Shown: piece after piece, positions 37,098-44,879 of the stretch
How the letters are laid out: every line of letters starts with the position of its first letter
Position numbering within the stretch: position 1 is the stretch's first letter
Origin: Scopulibacillus darangshiensis
GTDB lineage: Bacteria > Bacillota > Bacilli > Bacillales > Sporolactobacillaceae
DNA: 64,000 nucleotides
Assembly (NCBI RefSeq): GCF_004341035.1
Contig: NZ_SLXK01000003.1
Span: 62,001-126,000 of the forward strand
Direction: 5' to 3'
The notes under the pieces: generated by a model
Seen by the model: the letters and a program-made list of their open reading frames with translations, nothing else
Database searches by the model: none
What the model was told of the DNA's origin: nothing
Program-made: the position numbers and the translations under genes

Positions 37098-37514
37098 TTG
37101 TGTGGTGATAACCATTCAGGATTTTTTTATACTAAAAAATGGCTTGAAGGTGAAATAATTGATGCGGATGTTTTGTGTAACTATATAGATAGCGAAGATT
37201 ATGTAGATGTAGCTGAGTTTGCAAACAAAGAAAAGGATGCACAAAAACAATATGCGTGGTATTCGGTTTTAGATGCTTTTTCTTATACAACTTATCAAGC
37301 ATATAAAAAGGAAAAAAGAAAATTCGTTCCTCAAGTGGTTGAATTGATTGATGACGAAACGTTAAGAATACTAGGAGAAAATGCGATTGAATCTGGTTAT
37401 TTTAAGATTGAAAGTCTAAATAATATAAAAAGTTACCTATTGGAAAACTACTCATTAAACGAAAGTTGGAAAACCGATAAATATATAAAAAGGGATAGGT
37501 TACCACTTGCCTAA
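37098..37514 (+). CDS. Possible Imm6-like immunity protein, perhaps 5'-truncated
   Basis: A 138-residue frame starting at a TTG with no clear ribosome site; the frame is closed only at 37077, so the true start may be lost or shifted. The middle (KQYAWYSVLDAFSYTTYQAYKKE) resembles the helical core of Imm6-type immunity proteins, a recollection rather than a tested match. It ends 12 bases before a strong terminator. Its setting among toxin and immunity genes supports an orphan immunity role. Confidence 0.5.
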   Translation: MCGDNHSGFFYTKKWLEGEIIDADVLCNYIDSEDYVDVAEFANKEKDAQKQYAWYSVLDAFSYTTYQAYKKEKRKFVPQVVELIDDETLRILGENAIESGYFKIESLNNIKSYLLENYSLNESWKTDKYIKRDRLPLA

Positions 37515-37526
37515 AACATAAAATAG

Positions 37527-37559
37527 ACCTTCTCCCTAATAAAGGGAGAAGGTTTTTCT
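37527..37559 (+). terminator. Terminator before the orphan toxin cassette
   Basis: ACCTTCTCCCT and AGGGAGAAGGT pair around AATAA and are followed by TTTTTC. It would stop transcription into the orphan cassette that starts about 50 bases on. Confidence 0.9.
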
Positions 37560-37610
37560 TCTTAACAAATCGAATGGCACCAATTTTAAAAAAGGTAAGA
37601 AGAGGCGATA

Positions 37611-38359
37611 CGGCTTAAGAAAAAGCAAGAAGAAATGGAAAACCGACCGTGGTATGAAAAGACCTGGGATACGGTGTGTAACTTTACAGGTGAAGTCTCA
37701 GGCTATTATGATTATAAGCGGGCATCCGAGGGCATCGACCCGGTGACTGGCAGGAAACTGTCCAACGCAGAACGCATCACCGCTGGAGCCATGGCAGCAG
37801 CCGGCTTCATCCCTATCATTGGCTGGGCTGGCAGAGCGCTGAAAGGCGGCAGGGCCATCTACAAGACGGCTAAAGGTTTGAGAGCTGCGGACCATATGCT
37901 TGATGCCTATAAAACGTCCAAATCGTTAGATATTTTGCGGAAATCGGAAATGGGCATTTACGGCCTTGTTACTGCAAATGGTTTTGGCGAGGCCATGACT
38001 GGCAAGGACATGTTCGGCAACAAGCTGACCGATGAGCAGCGGAAGAACAGCGCGATCAGTGCCTTTACCATGCTCGGCATAGGCGGCGCAGCACGTGCAG
38101 TCGATAAATATGGCGCCAAACTCCCTTACAGCAAGCACTACGCCGCAACCAAAGTCGCCGAAGCCAAGAAATCCATGCAAGCGCTGAAGCATAAGGTTGG
38201 GCGGTTTGAAGTGCCGACCCGCATTCGCTCCGAAGCAATGGCGACGCCAACTGGCCACACCTTCAAAATGTATCATGTCGAAAAGCAGACACTAAGCAAG
38301 GTTAAGAATAACCTAGCTGCTAGAAGAGCTGATGATGTGAGCGGTGGTGGGAGTCGGAG
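37611..38359 (+). repeat. Toxin-linker repeat, copy B
   Basis: It matches 34680-35428. Small differences occur only in the first 140 bases; the rest appears identical up to the tip boundary at 38359. Confidence 0.9.
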
Positions 38360-38870
38360 ACTTGGTGGGACGGAAAACGGACCTAGAGCAGGTAGTGGGG
38401 ATGGAGAACCCATTTTACGAAATGGAGATCATTTCCTTGATGGAAATAAAGCAAAATTAAAACCCAATGTTAAGTACCAAACCGGGGAATATGATTATCT
38501 GTACAAAACGGATGAATTAGGAAGGCTAAAAGAGTTTAATGCAGATGATTTAAAATTAACGACAAGAAAGGAAAGGCTTCCTCATAAGGGAAATACTCCT
38601 GGTAAAGTTTCAGGTGACCATGCAGGTCATATGGCCGGCGATAGATTCGGTGGTTCGCCTGAATTAGACAATCTAGTTTCGCAATCGAGTACCGTTAATT
38701 TAAGCAAATATAAAAAGTTAGAAAATTTATGGGCAAAAGCTCTAGATAAGGGGAAAAAGGTTACCGTTAATGTTAAAATAAATTATGATGGAAATGGATT
38801 AAGGCCATCCAGTTTCGATATAGAATATACGATCGACGGTGCCTTTGATGCAATTACAATTAAGAATTAA
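37635..38870 (+). CDS. Orphan toxin cassette: pre-toxin linker plus alternative nuclease tip, no LXG domain
   Basis: A frame of 411 codons that begins inside the linker (MENRPWYEKTWDTVCNF) with no good ribosome site or promoter, so it is probably not secreted as it stands. Residues 1-240 equal the linker of the toxin at 33924. The tip (about 245-411) is a different Endonuclease_NS_2-like domain with GDHAGHMAGDRFGG, LDNLVSQSSTVNLSKYKKLENLWAKAL and a final RPSSFDIEYTI. Recombination in the repeat would put this tip on the full toxin. A cognate immunity gene follows by 11 bases. Confidence 0.82.
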   Translation: MENRPWYEKTWDTVCNFTGEVSGYYDYKRASEGIDPVTGRKLSNAERITAGAMAAAGFIPIIGWAGRALKGGRAIYKTAKGLRAADHMLDAYKTSKSLDILRKSEMGIYGLVTANGFGEAMTGKDMFGNKLTDEQRKNSAISAFTMLGIGGAARAVDKYGAKLPYSKHYAATKVAEAKKSMQALKHKVGRFEVPTRIRSEAMATPTGHTFKMYHVEKQTLSKVKNNLAARRADDVSGGGSRRLGGTENGPRAGSGDGEPILRNGDHFLDGNKAKLKPNVKYQTGEYDYLYKTDELGRLKEFNADDLKLTTRKERLPHKGNTPGKVSGDHAGHMAGDRFGGSPELDNLVSQSSTVNLSKYKKLENLWAKALDKGKKVTVNVKINYDGNGLRPSSFDIEYTIDGAFDAITIKN

Positions 38871-38881
38871 GAGGCGATAAT

Positions 38882-39346
38882 GTGGAAAAAGTATTTGAAG
38901 ATCATTTATCAGAATTACAAACGGATATGGTTGCAATTAGTTTAGAATATGTAGATGATCAGGCAGAAGAGATTTATATTTATTGTTCATACGAACCAGA
39001 AGCATACTATTTTAATGTTTTTTATAAAATAGCGGGGGAATTTGTACTTAAGCATCAGATTAATGATAGACTGAATCAAAAAACAAAACATGTGTATGAT
39101 ACCTCAATTGACAGACAAAAGGCACTTTTGAAAATAGGACGTGAGGATTTAGAATTAATTCATAAAAGATGTAAAAAGTTTAATCGTGATATGCCCACTG
39201 AAATGAAACTAAAATACAACGTAAAGGAAAATAGTTTAAATGCGAAGTATAATTATGATTTAGTATATTCAAATGATGAGGATCTACTTCCAACTGATAT
39301 TTTTGAATCATGGGTTGATGAAATAAGCAATGGAAAAGCAAAATAG
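38882..39346 (+). CDS. Probable immunity protein of the orphan nuclease tip
   Basis: A 154-residue acidic soluble protein with a GTG start after GAGGCGAT, 11 bases after the orphan toxin tip. It has the general plan of YezG-like proteins (EEIYIYCSYEPEAYYFNVFYKI, ending in an acidic helix), but lacks the LDD-x-LWEEF and IWxYxNLG motifs, so it is a different family or a distant relative. The immunity role is inferred from position. Confidence 0.65.
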   Translation: MEKVFEDHLSELQTDMVAISLEYVDDQAEEIYIYCSYEPEAYYFNVFYKIAGEFVLKHQINDRLNQKTKHVYDTSIDRQKALLKIGREDLELIHKRCKKFNRDMPTEMKLKYNVKENSLNAKYNYDLVYSNDEDLLPTDIFESWVDEISNGKAK

Positions 39347-39347
39347 T

Positions 39348-39393
39348 AAAGAACCACACGTTCATCGCCATAAGATGTAAGTAGTGGTTCTTT
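39348..39393 (+). terminator. Terminator of the orphan cassette
   Basis: AAAGAACCAC and GTGGTTCTTT pair around a 26-base loop and continue into a T-run. Confidence 0.75.
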
Positions 39394-39450
39394 TTATTGA
39401 TGAATCAGAAAAGGTTAAAACCAAAAATTTTAATCATCATCTATATCTAA

Positions 39451-39793
39451 TTGACATTTAAAGAAAAGCAGGAAGAAGCCCGATAGCTTAAGAAGAATCA
39501 GGAGGAGATGGAAAACCGCCGGTGGTATGAAAAGACTTGGGATACAGTGTGTAACTTTACCGGCAATTATAATGGGAATCAATAATAGGTAAATTAAAAT
39601 TAACTTGAATAAAGGATATGAAAATAGTCCCTTATTTGGGTTTTAAATGATCTTTACATGCAAGCCATGCTGCACAAAATCGGCTAGTTTGAAGTGCCCT
39701 CCCACTAGTTTTGACATTGGATATAGAATTAGCGATGAGGAATGGGGATATCAACGATTTGATAATGTTCCGGGAGGTAAAAGAGATGGATGA
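39451..39793 (+). pseudogene. Remains of a third toxin cassette
   Basis: 39451-39565 matches the linker of the LXG toxin (LTFKEKQEEAR, stop TAG, LKKNQEEMENRRWYEKTWDTVCNFTG) and then breaks off. A short piece near 39685-39705 resembles the linker end (GRFEVP region). 39710-39793 reads FDIGYRISDEEW...NVPGG and ends in TGA, like the end of the nuclease tip at 35933 (FEIKYKIGNDD...NQPGG). Most of the tip is deleted. Confidence 0.75.
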
Positions 39794-39933
39794 TAAAAAA
39801 CTTGGCGCTTTATATAACCAAATTGCTAACCTAGTCATAGAAACTATTCCAGAGGATTGGTCGGAGGTCTATCTATACGGTGCGATAAAAATTTAGTATT
39901 ATTCCTGAGGAAGGAAGTTATAAAAGATCTTAA
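39786..39933 (+). pseudogene. Broken YezG immunity gene (internal deletion)
   Basis: ATG at 39786 overlaps the toxin remnant stop. The first 36 codons match YezG (YNQIANLVIETIPEDWSEVYLYG), then TAG at 39894. Bases 39897-39933 encode IIPEEGSYKRS, which is the end of the paralogue at 36573. The central 100 codons are missing. Confidence 0.8.
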
Positions 39934-39986
39934 TAAGTCAATAACAATTTTAGGGGCTGATAATCTAACTCAACCCCCTTATTGAA

Positions 39987-40310
39987 TTACGCCTCTATGT
40001 TAGGTTTAATTACTTCAACACTATCCTTCTGGCTGATCCCATCAACCAATAGCATTACCGCAGTGATAATATGCATAATCATCCCAACAAACGGTATCCA
40101 TCCGATACATGAGGTAACAATACCTAAAATGGAACCATGCTTTTTGACACCGTCTTTACCGCTCAAGACTAATGTAGCGATATGCAGGAGAAACATTACA
40201 CCGAGTGGAATCCAAGCTAATGCTAAAATAATTGTTCCACCTAACACAGGAATTCCTAATAATGCTTCAAGGGCCCCAGAAATGATTTTCAAAATTTTCG
40301 ATGCTTTCAC
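39987..40310 (-). CDS. Small polytopic membrane protein, hypothetical
   Basis: A 107-residue protein with three or four hydrophobic segments (GIPVLGGTIILALAWIPLGVMFLL, SILGIVTSCIGWIPFVGMIMHIITAVMLL). It is encoded opposite to the surrounding toxin and immunity genes and is not recognised. A membrane immunity or accessory role would be speculation. Confidence 0.55.
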   Translation of the reverse strand: MKASKILKIISGALEALLGIPVLGGTIILALAWIPLGVMFLLHIATLVLSGKDGVKKHGSILGIVTSCIGWIPFVGMIMHIITAVMLLVDGISQKDSVEVIKPNIEA

Positions 40311-40695
40311 TTATAAAACACCACCTAATTTTTTTATAATTTCATCCTTAATTTTACTTAATAATTCCAGATATAACAATAGTTAAATAATTGTTGTTAT
40401 AACCTTAATTTTATTCAATAAACAAAATGTGTTCCCAAGTTTCCCTATTTATAACTTGCGAACAGTGGTGAATAGTCGAAAGATATTTAGGGAACTTAGT
40501 ATCCTTAGAATAATAATTGGGAAATCCGTATAAAAACTTTTATAGTCTTACTATTCTGAGTTTTATAATGCTAAATTTTATTAATATTGTTGTAGCAGAT
40601 TCTTTCTCTGTATCCCGACAGTTTTCAAATAAAATATAAGTTAGGTAACTCACTAGATAAGAATTAACTTCAAAAACCATCCAGGAGGCAATTAA
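40311..40695. other. A+T-rich intergenic region
   Basis: No convincing gene, RNA or repeat was found between the small membrane protein gene and the YezG pseudogene. Confidence 0.5.
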
Positions 40696-41139
40696 ATGGA
40701 TGAATCACGGCAAGAAAATATATAACAAAAAATTGCACAGAACGTCATAGAAACAATACAAGAAGATTGGTCAAAAATTTACTTATATGCTGAAGTCTCC
40801 GAAGATGTTCGTAAATCCTATTTCTTTTATTATCCCATTGGAAGTAATGAGCATACATACAGTCATGACATACCAGATGTGTTTGATATGGAAGATGATG
40901 ATTATGATCAATTATGGTATGATTTGTTAGATTTACTGCAGGATTTGTGGAATGAATTTAAATTAAACGCTGAAGGACCATGGTCTAATTTAACTTTAAT
41001 TCTGGATAATGAGGGTAATTTCAATATTGATTACAATTATGATGACCTTTCTGAAGTTGATCCGCATGAACAACAAATCATTTGGGAGTATAACGTTCTG
41101 GGGTTTAAACCAGACCTGATGAAGACATCAAATTGTTGA
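40696..41139 (+). pseudogene. YezG immunity gene with an early in-frame stop codon
   Basis: ATG at 40696 follows AGGAGG. Codon 10 is TAA (40723-40725); after it the same frame runs on without a break as a complete YezG-like protein (QKIAQNVIETIQEDWSKIYLYAE, LLDLLQDLWNEF, IIWEYNVLGF). The total would be 147 residues. Only a fragment from the ATG at 40879 could be made without readthrough. A single point change is enough to explain the stop. Confidence 0.8.
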
Positions 41140-41162
41140 ATGAACGAGGAAAAGTGTTTTCA

Positions 41163-41430
41163 TCCGGGTGATGAACGCCCGAAATCGATAAAAAGTCGTA
41201 GTTGAGGTCGTTCATAAGGGTGATGAACTCCCGAAATCGATAAAAAATCGGAGTTGAGGTCGTTCATAAGGGTGATGAACGCCCGAAATCGATAAAAAGT
41301 CGGAGTTGAGGTCGTTCATAAGAGTGATGAACGCCCGAAGTCGATAAAAAGTCGTAGTTGAGGTCGTTCATAAGAGTGATGAACGCCCAAAATCGATAAA
41401 AGGTCATGTGAAAGGTCGTTCATCTGGGTA
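41163..41430. repeat. Tandem array of 52-bp repeats
   Basis: The motif ATGAAC begins at 41171, 41223, 41275, 41327 and 41379, exactly 52 bases apart. Units differ at a few positions. The junction of units forms CGTTCAT-7 bases-ATGAACG, a 7-bp stem. A related 52-bp pair is at 54502-54606. Confidence 0.9.
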
Positions 41431-41456
41431 ATACCTCCTTGTGAACAGATAAAAGG

Positions 41457-41505
41457 TGACAAGGTTTTCCTAGTAACCCCTCAGGAAAGCCTTGTCATTC
41501 TTTTT
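41457..41505 (+). terminator. Terminator downstream of the YezG pseudogene and tandem repeats
   Basis: TGACAAGG-t-TTTCCT pairs with AGGAAA-g-CCTTGTCA around an 11-base loop, followed by TTCTTTTT. Confidence 0.85.
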
Positions 41506-41608
41506 AAAATCAACACCGAATACTACCCAGAACAGCATAATCGATGCACATTCGCATAAAAAGCCAAAAATTCAAGAGCGAATCTATTGAAATAACCGGG
41601 TTGAATTT

Positions 41609-41624
41609 TGGCACAATTCTTGCA
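41609..41624 (+). promoter_or_regulatory. Sigma-54 (SigL) promoter
   Basis: TGGCACAATTCTTGCA matches the -24/-12 consensus TGGCAC-N5-TTGCA in all fixed positions. It lies 45 bases upstream of the PuuP-like importer gene. No bacterial enhancer-binding protein gene is in the window. Confidence 0.82.
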
Positions 41625-41668
41625 ACTGTTGGGAGTGAGGAAATCAATACCACGAATGGGGGTTTTAC

Positions 41669-43012
41669 ATGGAACAAAAATCTGGTTTGAAACGGTCTCT
41701 GGGTCTAAGACATGTCACGTTATACGGGCTTGCATTTATGGCACCTACTACTGTTTTTTCAACTTACGGGGTAGCTGTTGAAAAAACGCAAGGCATGATG
41801 CCGACAGCGTATATCATAGCTATGATCATCATGCTTTTTACTGCTTATAGCTATGGACAAATGGTGAAGGAATTTCCTTCGGCGGGGTCAGCCTATACCT
41901 TTACACAGAAAGCTATCCATCCGAACCTTGGTTTTTTGATTGGCTGGACCATTCTTATTGATTATGTTCTTAGCCCAATGATCAGCGCCTTGCTCGTTGG
42001 CATTGTTGGGCACGCTTACTTCCCTGCTGTACCGCTGTCAATCTGGGTTATCTCGTTCATTTTAGTGATTGCCGTTGTTAATGTTCTTGGCATCAAAATA
42101 GCGGCAAACTTTAATACCTATTTTCTAATATTACAGTTGGCGTCATTCTTGTTGTTTTTCTTCATATCTATTAAGGGATTATTAGAGGGAAAAGGGGCCG
42201 GGACAGTTTTCTCAATCCTGCCTTTCTATGATCCTGATGTTAAATTATCGTCAATCATATCAACAGTGCCTATTTTATGCTTTACCTTTTTGGGGTTTGA
42301 TGCTATAACGACTTTGTCTGAAGAAACCAAACATGCAAGGAGAACGTTACCGAAAGCGATTTACATTATCGTTTTTTCCGGCGGTGTATTGTATGTTATA
42401 ACGACCTATTTTCTACAGACCGTCTTTCCAGGACTGCATTTCAAAGATCCGCAATCAGCCCATATGGAGATTTTTGCCTATATCGGCGGAAGTTTTTTGA
42501 CAAGCTGCTTTACCGCGGTAAGTTTTACTGCCGGGTTTGCTTCAGCAACAGCATCGTGCGGCAGCGGTGCCCGCATATTGTACGTCATGGGGCGTGAAGG
42601 TGTCCTTCCAAAGAAAATCTTTGGCTATCTTTCGCCAAAATTCCATACCCCGGTTTTCAACATTTTAATCATTGGCTGCATTGCATTATCCGCATTGTTC
42701 TTAAACATTGTGACAGCATTGTCTTTTATTAACTATGGTGGGCTGTTCGCCTTCACTTTCGTAAATCTTGCAGTCATCGTTCATTATTATATAAAAAAGC
42801 GCCAGCGATCACCTAAGGGTACTATAATGTACCTTGTTATACCATTAATCGGCGCCTTTTTCACTGCCGTACTTTGGCTGCAATTAGACAATCATTCCAT
42901 GATTTTGGGAAGCACTTGGCTTGCCGCTGGAGTTATTTACCTATTGTACTTAACTAAACTGTTCAGGCAGCCTCCTCCAGAACTACGCTTCGAGGAAACA
43001 GAACAGGCATAA
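41669..43012 (+). CDS. APC-family amine importer, PuuP-like
   Basis: A 447-residue, 12-TM APC transporter. The start (GLAFMAPTTVFSTYGVA) and the segment FPSAGSAYTFTQKAIHPNLGFLIGWTILIDYVLSPMI in TM2-TM3 closely follow the E. coli putrescine importer PuuP as I remember it. Role: proton-driven uptake of putrescine or another amine. It lies behind a sigma-54-type promoter and is followed after 19 bases by an amidohydrolase gene. The substrate is inferred. Confidence 0.82.
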   Translation: MEQKSGLKRSLGLRHVTLYGLAFMAPTTVFSTYGVAVEKTQGMMPTAYIIAMIIMLFTAYSYGQMVKEFPSAGSAYTFTQKAIHPNLGFLIGWTILIDYVLSPMISALLVGIVGHAYFPAVPLSIWVISFILVIAVVNVLGIKIAANFNTYFLILQLASFLLFFFISIKGLLEGKGAGTVFSILPFYDPDVKLSSIISTVPILCFTFLGFDAITTLSEETKHARRTLPKAIYIIVFSGGVLYVITTYFLQTVFPGLHFKDPQSAHMEIFAYIGGSFLTSCFTAVSFTAGFASATASCGSGARILYVMGREGVLPKKIFGYLSPKFHTPVFNILIIGCIALSALFLNIVTALSFINYGGLFAFTFVNLAVIVHYYIKKRQRSPKGTIMYLVIPLIGAFFTAVLWLQLDNHSMILGSTWLAAGVIYLLYLTKLFRQPPPELRFEETEQA

Positions 43013-43031
43013 ATTAAGGAGATGAAAAGTA

Positions 43032-44657
43032 ATGACTATTAAAAAGGCTGATGTTGTTCTATCTAGTAAAACTGTCTTCACCGGTTGCAAAAACATACCG
43101 GAACCTGCCCTTATCGCCATTCGCGATAACAGAATCATAGCGGTGGGTGAAGAACATGATTTAAAACAATATATTGGACAAGATACTGTCATTCACGACT
43201 TTGGCGATAAATTAATCATGCCGGGATTTCATGACAACCATCTGCACATTATGATGGGAGCTCTTGCGATGGACAGCGTTAATCTTTTTGACGCCCGTTC
43301 TGAAGAAGAGGCTGTGGATATGGTTCATGATTATGCAAAAGCAAGACCGGATGATCCATGGATCATAGGTTTTCAATGGGACTCTAGTTATTGGGATGAC
43401 AAGCGATTCCCGAGTCGTTCGTCGATCGATCGGATCATACCGGATCGACCTGTCCTTTTATTTCATGCCGAGGGTCATTATACGTGGGCAAACAGTAAAG
43501 CATTAGAAGTTGCGGGCATCACTCGCGATACAGAAGATCCGCCGTTTGGTTCAATTGAAAAGGGGGTAAACGGTGAGCCTACCGGTATATTGATTGAGGG
43601 TGCATCGGGGCTTGCAACCAACAAAGCTTTTGATTTACCAAAGGCAAAGAAGGAAAAACTGATGCAGCGTTTTTTGAAGGAAGCGGCACGATTCGGTGTA
43701 ACGTCCGTGAATGATTTGTTTGGCACAAATACAAATAAAAAACTTCAGGATTTCGAGCTGTTCAGAGAGTTTGAAGAAAAGGAGCAATTAACGGTTCGGA
43801 TTCATCTCTATCCACCACTTGATGGTGATTTGAAAAAAGCCAAACAGTTACGTGAGCAATATGATTCTGAGAAGTTACGTGTTTCCGGGCTTAAGCAATT
43901 TATTGACGGCGTTATTACCAGTTATACGGCTTACATGCTTGAGCCATATGCCGATCATCCCGAAAAGCAAGGGGAACCGACCTTTTCTCCAGATACCATT
44001 AAAAAATGGGCTGCTGAAGCGGATAAAGAAGGATTCAGTATTCGCTTCCACGCCATTGGTGACGGAGCCATTCATTTAGCTTTGGATGCATTTGAAACAG
44101 CGCAGAAAAATAATGGTCCAAGAGATTCGCGTCACTCTATTGAACATGTGGAAGTGATTCATCCAGATGACATATCACGCTTTAAGGAATTAGGTGTTGT
44201 CGCTTCGATGCAGCCTGACCATTTTGCTTTATCTGAACGTGGTGTTTACACTTCAAAGATCGGTGATCAACGCGAAAAATATGTCTTTGTCATCAATACC
44301 TTGAAAAAGTCAGGAGCCAAACTCGCTTTTGGGACCGATTTTCCAATTGATATCTTAAACCCCATGCAGCAAATCTACCGCGCCGTTACAAGAATTGACA
44401 GCAGCGGTTCAGATGTATGGCATCCTGAAGAAAGGATCACGCTGTCAGAGGCTTTGCATGCTTATACGCATGGTTCAGCCTTTGCGACTTTCAGAGAAAA
44501 TGAATTAGGAACACTCGAAGCTGGCAAACTGGCTGATATTACCGTCCTCGATCGCAATCTTTTTAAAGTCCCTGAAGAAGATATCTTGGACGTGAAACCT
44601 GTTTTTACAATGGTTGATGGGCAAGTCGTCTTTTCTGAAGAATTGGTGTCAAAATAA
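43032..44657 (+). CDS. YtcJ-like metal-dependent amidohydrolase
   Basis: A 541-residue amidohydrolase-superfamily enzyme of the YtcJ/NfdA-like group. The metal-site motif is PGFHDNHLHI (near 61-70), with a second HAIGDGA (His near 340) and the late GTDFPI. These hydrolyse cyclic or linear amides, carbamates or formamides. It shares the transcript with the amine importer, so it may release an amine or act on an amide form of it; the natural substrate is unknown. Confidence 0.8.
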   Translation: MTIKKADVVLSSKTVFTGCKNIPEPALIAIRDNRIIAVGEEHDLKQYIGQDTVIHDFGDKLIMPGFHDNHLHIMMGALAMDSVNLFDARSEEEAVDMVHDYAKARPDDPWIIGFQWDSSYWDDKRFPSRSSIDRIIPDRPVLLFHAEGHYTWANSKALEVAGITRDTEDPPFGSIEKGVNGEPTGILIEGASGLATNKAFDLPKAKKEKLMQRFLKEAARFGVTSVNDLFGTNTNKKLQDFELFREFEEKEQLTVRIHLYPPLDGDLKKAKQLREQYDSEKLRVSGLKQFIDGVITSYTAYMLEPYADHPEKQGEPTFSPDTIKKWAAEADKEGFSIRFHAIGDGAIHLALDAFETAQKNNGPRDSRHSIEHVEVIHPDDISRFKELGVVASMQPDHFALSERGVYTSKIGDQREKYVFVINTLKKSGAKLAFGTDFPIDILNPMQQIYRAVTRIDSSGSDVWHPEERITLSEALHAYTHGSAFATFRENELGTLEAGKLADITVLDRNLFKVPEEDILDVKPVFTMVDGQVVFSEELVSK

Positions 44658-44781
44658 AAATGTGATTTAATCCCGATCCAACAATAAAAGCTGACGGAGC
44701 ATGACAGGAATTTGAGGTTATCTTTATTTGAATATTGACAAAATGGAAAACATGATATAAACTGAATATAAAGTAAATAAC

Positions 44782-44802
44782 GAATAAGCAAAGGGGCTAT
44801 TC
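44782..44802 (+). promoter_or_regulatory. Candidate ANTAR-binding hairpin 1
   Basis: GAAT(A)AGC pairs with GCTATTC around the hexaloop AAAGGG, which has A at position 1 and G at position 4, the pattern recognised by ANTAR proteins. Its loop and 3' arm overlap the left arm of the terminator at 44792-44840. Confidence 0.55.
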
Positions 44803-44840
44803 ATTCCTATATGTTTGTATAGGGTGTGGCTCCTTTTTTG
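44792..44840 (+). terminator. Leader terminator upstream of the kinase gene
   Basis: AGGGGC...CCTATA pairs with TATAGG...GGCTCCT around TGTTTG and runs into TTTTTT. It ends 40 bases before the kinase start, so it is a leader attenuator rather than the end of the previous gene. Confidence 0.7.
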
Positions 44841-44879
44841 CCTTTATTCCAAATCTCCAAAGAGGGAGAAGAGACATCC

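Noticed and set aside
34680-38359. Assembly artefact for the duplicated linker
   Set aside because: The copies differ at several bases near the start and have different flanks and tips, so they are real separate loci; long reads would confirm.
41163-41430. CRISPR-like array
   Set aside because: The 52-bp units are contiguous with no unique spacers and no cas genes are nearby; it is a tandem repeat.
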